From an uncultured Achromobacter sp. (GTDB lineage Bacteria; Pseudomonadota; Gammaproteobacteria; Burkholderiales; Burkholderiaceae_B): a stretch of DNA of 14,108 nt. Each line of letters starts with the position of its first letter. Position 1 is the stretch's first letter. A program made the translations under genes and the position numbers. Below, piece by piece: positions 14,003-14,108 of the stretch. Below the pieces are notes generated by a model. It was not told where the DNA came from. It made no database searches and saw only the letters and a program-made list of their open reading frames with translations. The stretch is from assembly GCA_913775005.1 (NCBI GenBank), contig CAJYKY010000225.1:1-14108 (forward strand). The letters run 5' to 3'.

Positions 14003-14108
14003 TGGGCGAGCCGTTTGCCGATATGCGCCTCGGGCAATTCCGGCCGGCCAAATAGTTTCTGACGCAGCCCGCCTTCGGAATAGGCCGTCTTGTAGACGCC
14101 GCGTTCCT
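13987..14108 (-). CDS. C-terminus of an NtaA/SnaA/DszA-type flavin monooxygenase (partial)
   Basis: The last 39 codons of a minus-strand gene run in from the right edge and end at the TAA at 13987-13989. The tail reads ERGVYKTAYSEGGLRQKLFG and then RPELPEAHIG. The pattern RG-x-Y/F-+-T-x-Y-x-x-G-x-L-R-x-x-L is the characteristic C-terminus of the NtaA/SnaA/DszA group of luciferase-like, FMNH2-dependent monooxygenases. Such enzymes desulfurise sulfones or oxidise related compounds in the cytoplasm, which suits the sulfur genes that follow, and SsuE could serve it. A gap of 126 bases separates it from metQ, so it may be the first known gene of the same operon or have its own transcript. The identification rests on the tail alone. 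Confidence 0.7.
   Translation of the reverse strand, partial: ERGVYKTAYSEGGLRQKLFGRPELPEAHIGKRLAHVGAT

Overview
The window is GC-rich and comes from a Gram-negative bacterium. The gene content (sulfonate genes beside a methionine-type ABC transporter, and a DUF3300/DUF2950 pair) and the codon use fit a betaproteobacterium of the Alcaligenaceae, such as Achromobacter or Bordetella. That placement is inference; no phylogenetic marker is present. Apart from a 35-codon gene tail at the left edge, every recognisable gene is on the minus strand, so transcription runs from right to left.

Left part. A plus-strand gene end (1-107) faces the minus-strand genes across a hairpin terminator (148-178). 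A compact three-gene unit follows (198-3020): a secreted seven-bladed YncE-like beta-propeller, a secreted polysaccharide-deacetylase-fold protein whose start overlaps the propeller gene, and a membrane fatty-acid-hydroxylase/sterol-desaturase family enzyme 2 bases further on. A second two-gene unit (3206-5661) encodes a DUF3300 envelope protein with a long Gly/Gln/Arg-rich tail and a DUF2950 protein, translationally coupled.

Right part (5811-14108). This is a sulfur-scavenging operon. In transcription order it holds: the C-terminus of an NtaA/DszA-type flavin monooxygenase (cut by the window edge), a MetQ-like binding protein, SsuE (FMN reductase), SsuD (alkanesulfonate monooxygenase), a shortened SsuC-like permease, an SfnB/DszC-like flavoprotein, MetN, MetI, a second MetQ-like binding protein, an SsuB-like ATPase and SsuF (molbindin/TOBE). 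SsuE would supply reduced flavin to the monooxygenases, which release sulfite from organosulfur compounds. The MetNIQ-type proteins are the only complete transporter seen.

The most striking point is that this looks like a Pseudomonas-type ssuEADCBF operon that has been rebuilt. ssuA is absent, a sfnB-metN-metI-metQ block sits between ssuC and ssuB, SsuC lacks its N-terminal membrane segments, and SsuB has lost every ATPase motif (Walker A, Q-loop, signature, catalytic Glu, H-loop) while keeping a full-length open frame. Upstream of the second metQ are four 16-bp tandem repeats and an ATAC-N7-GTAT palindrome of the LysR T-N11-A type, which together may form the control region.
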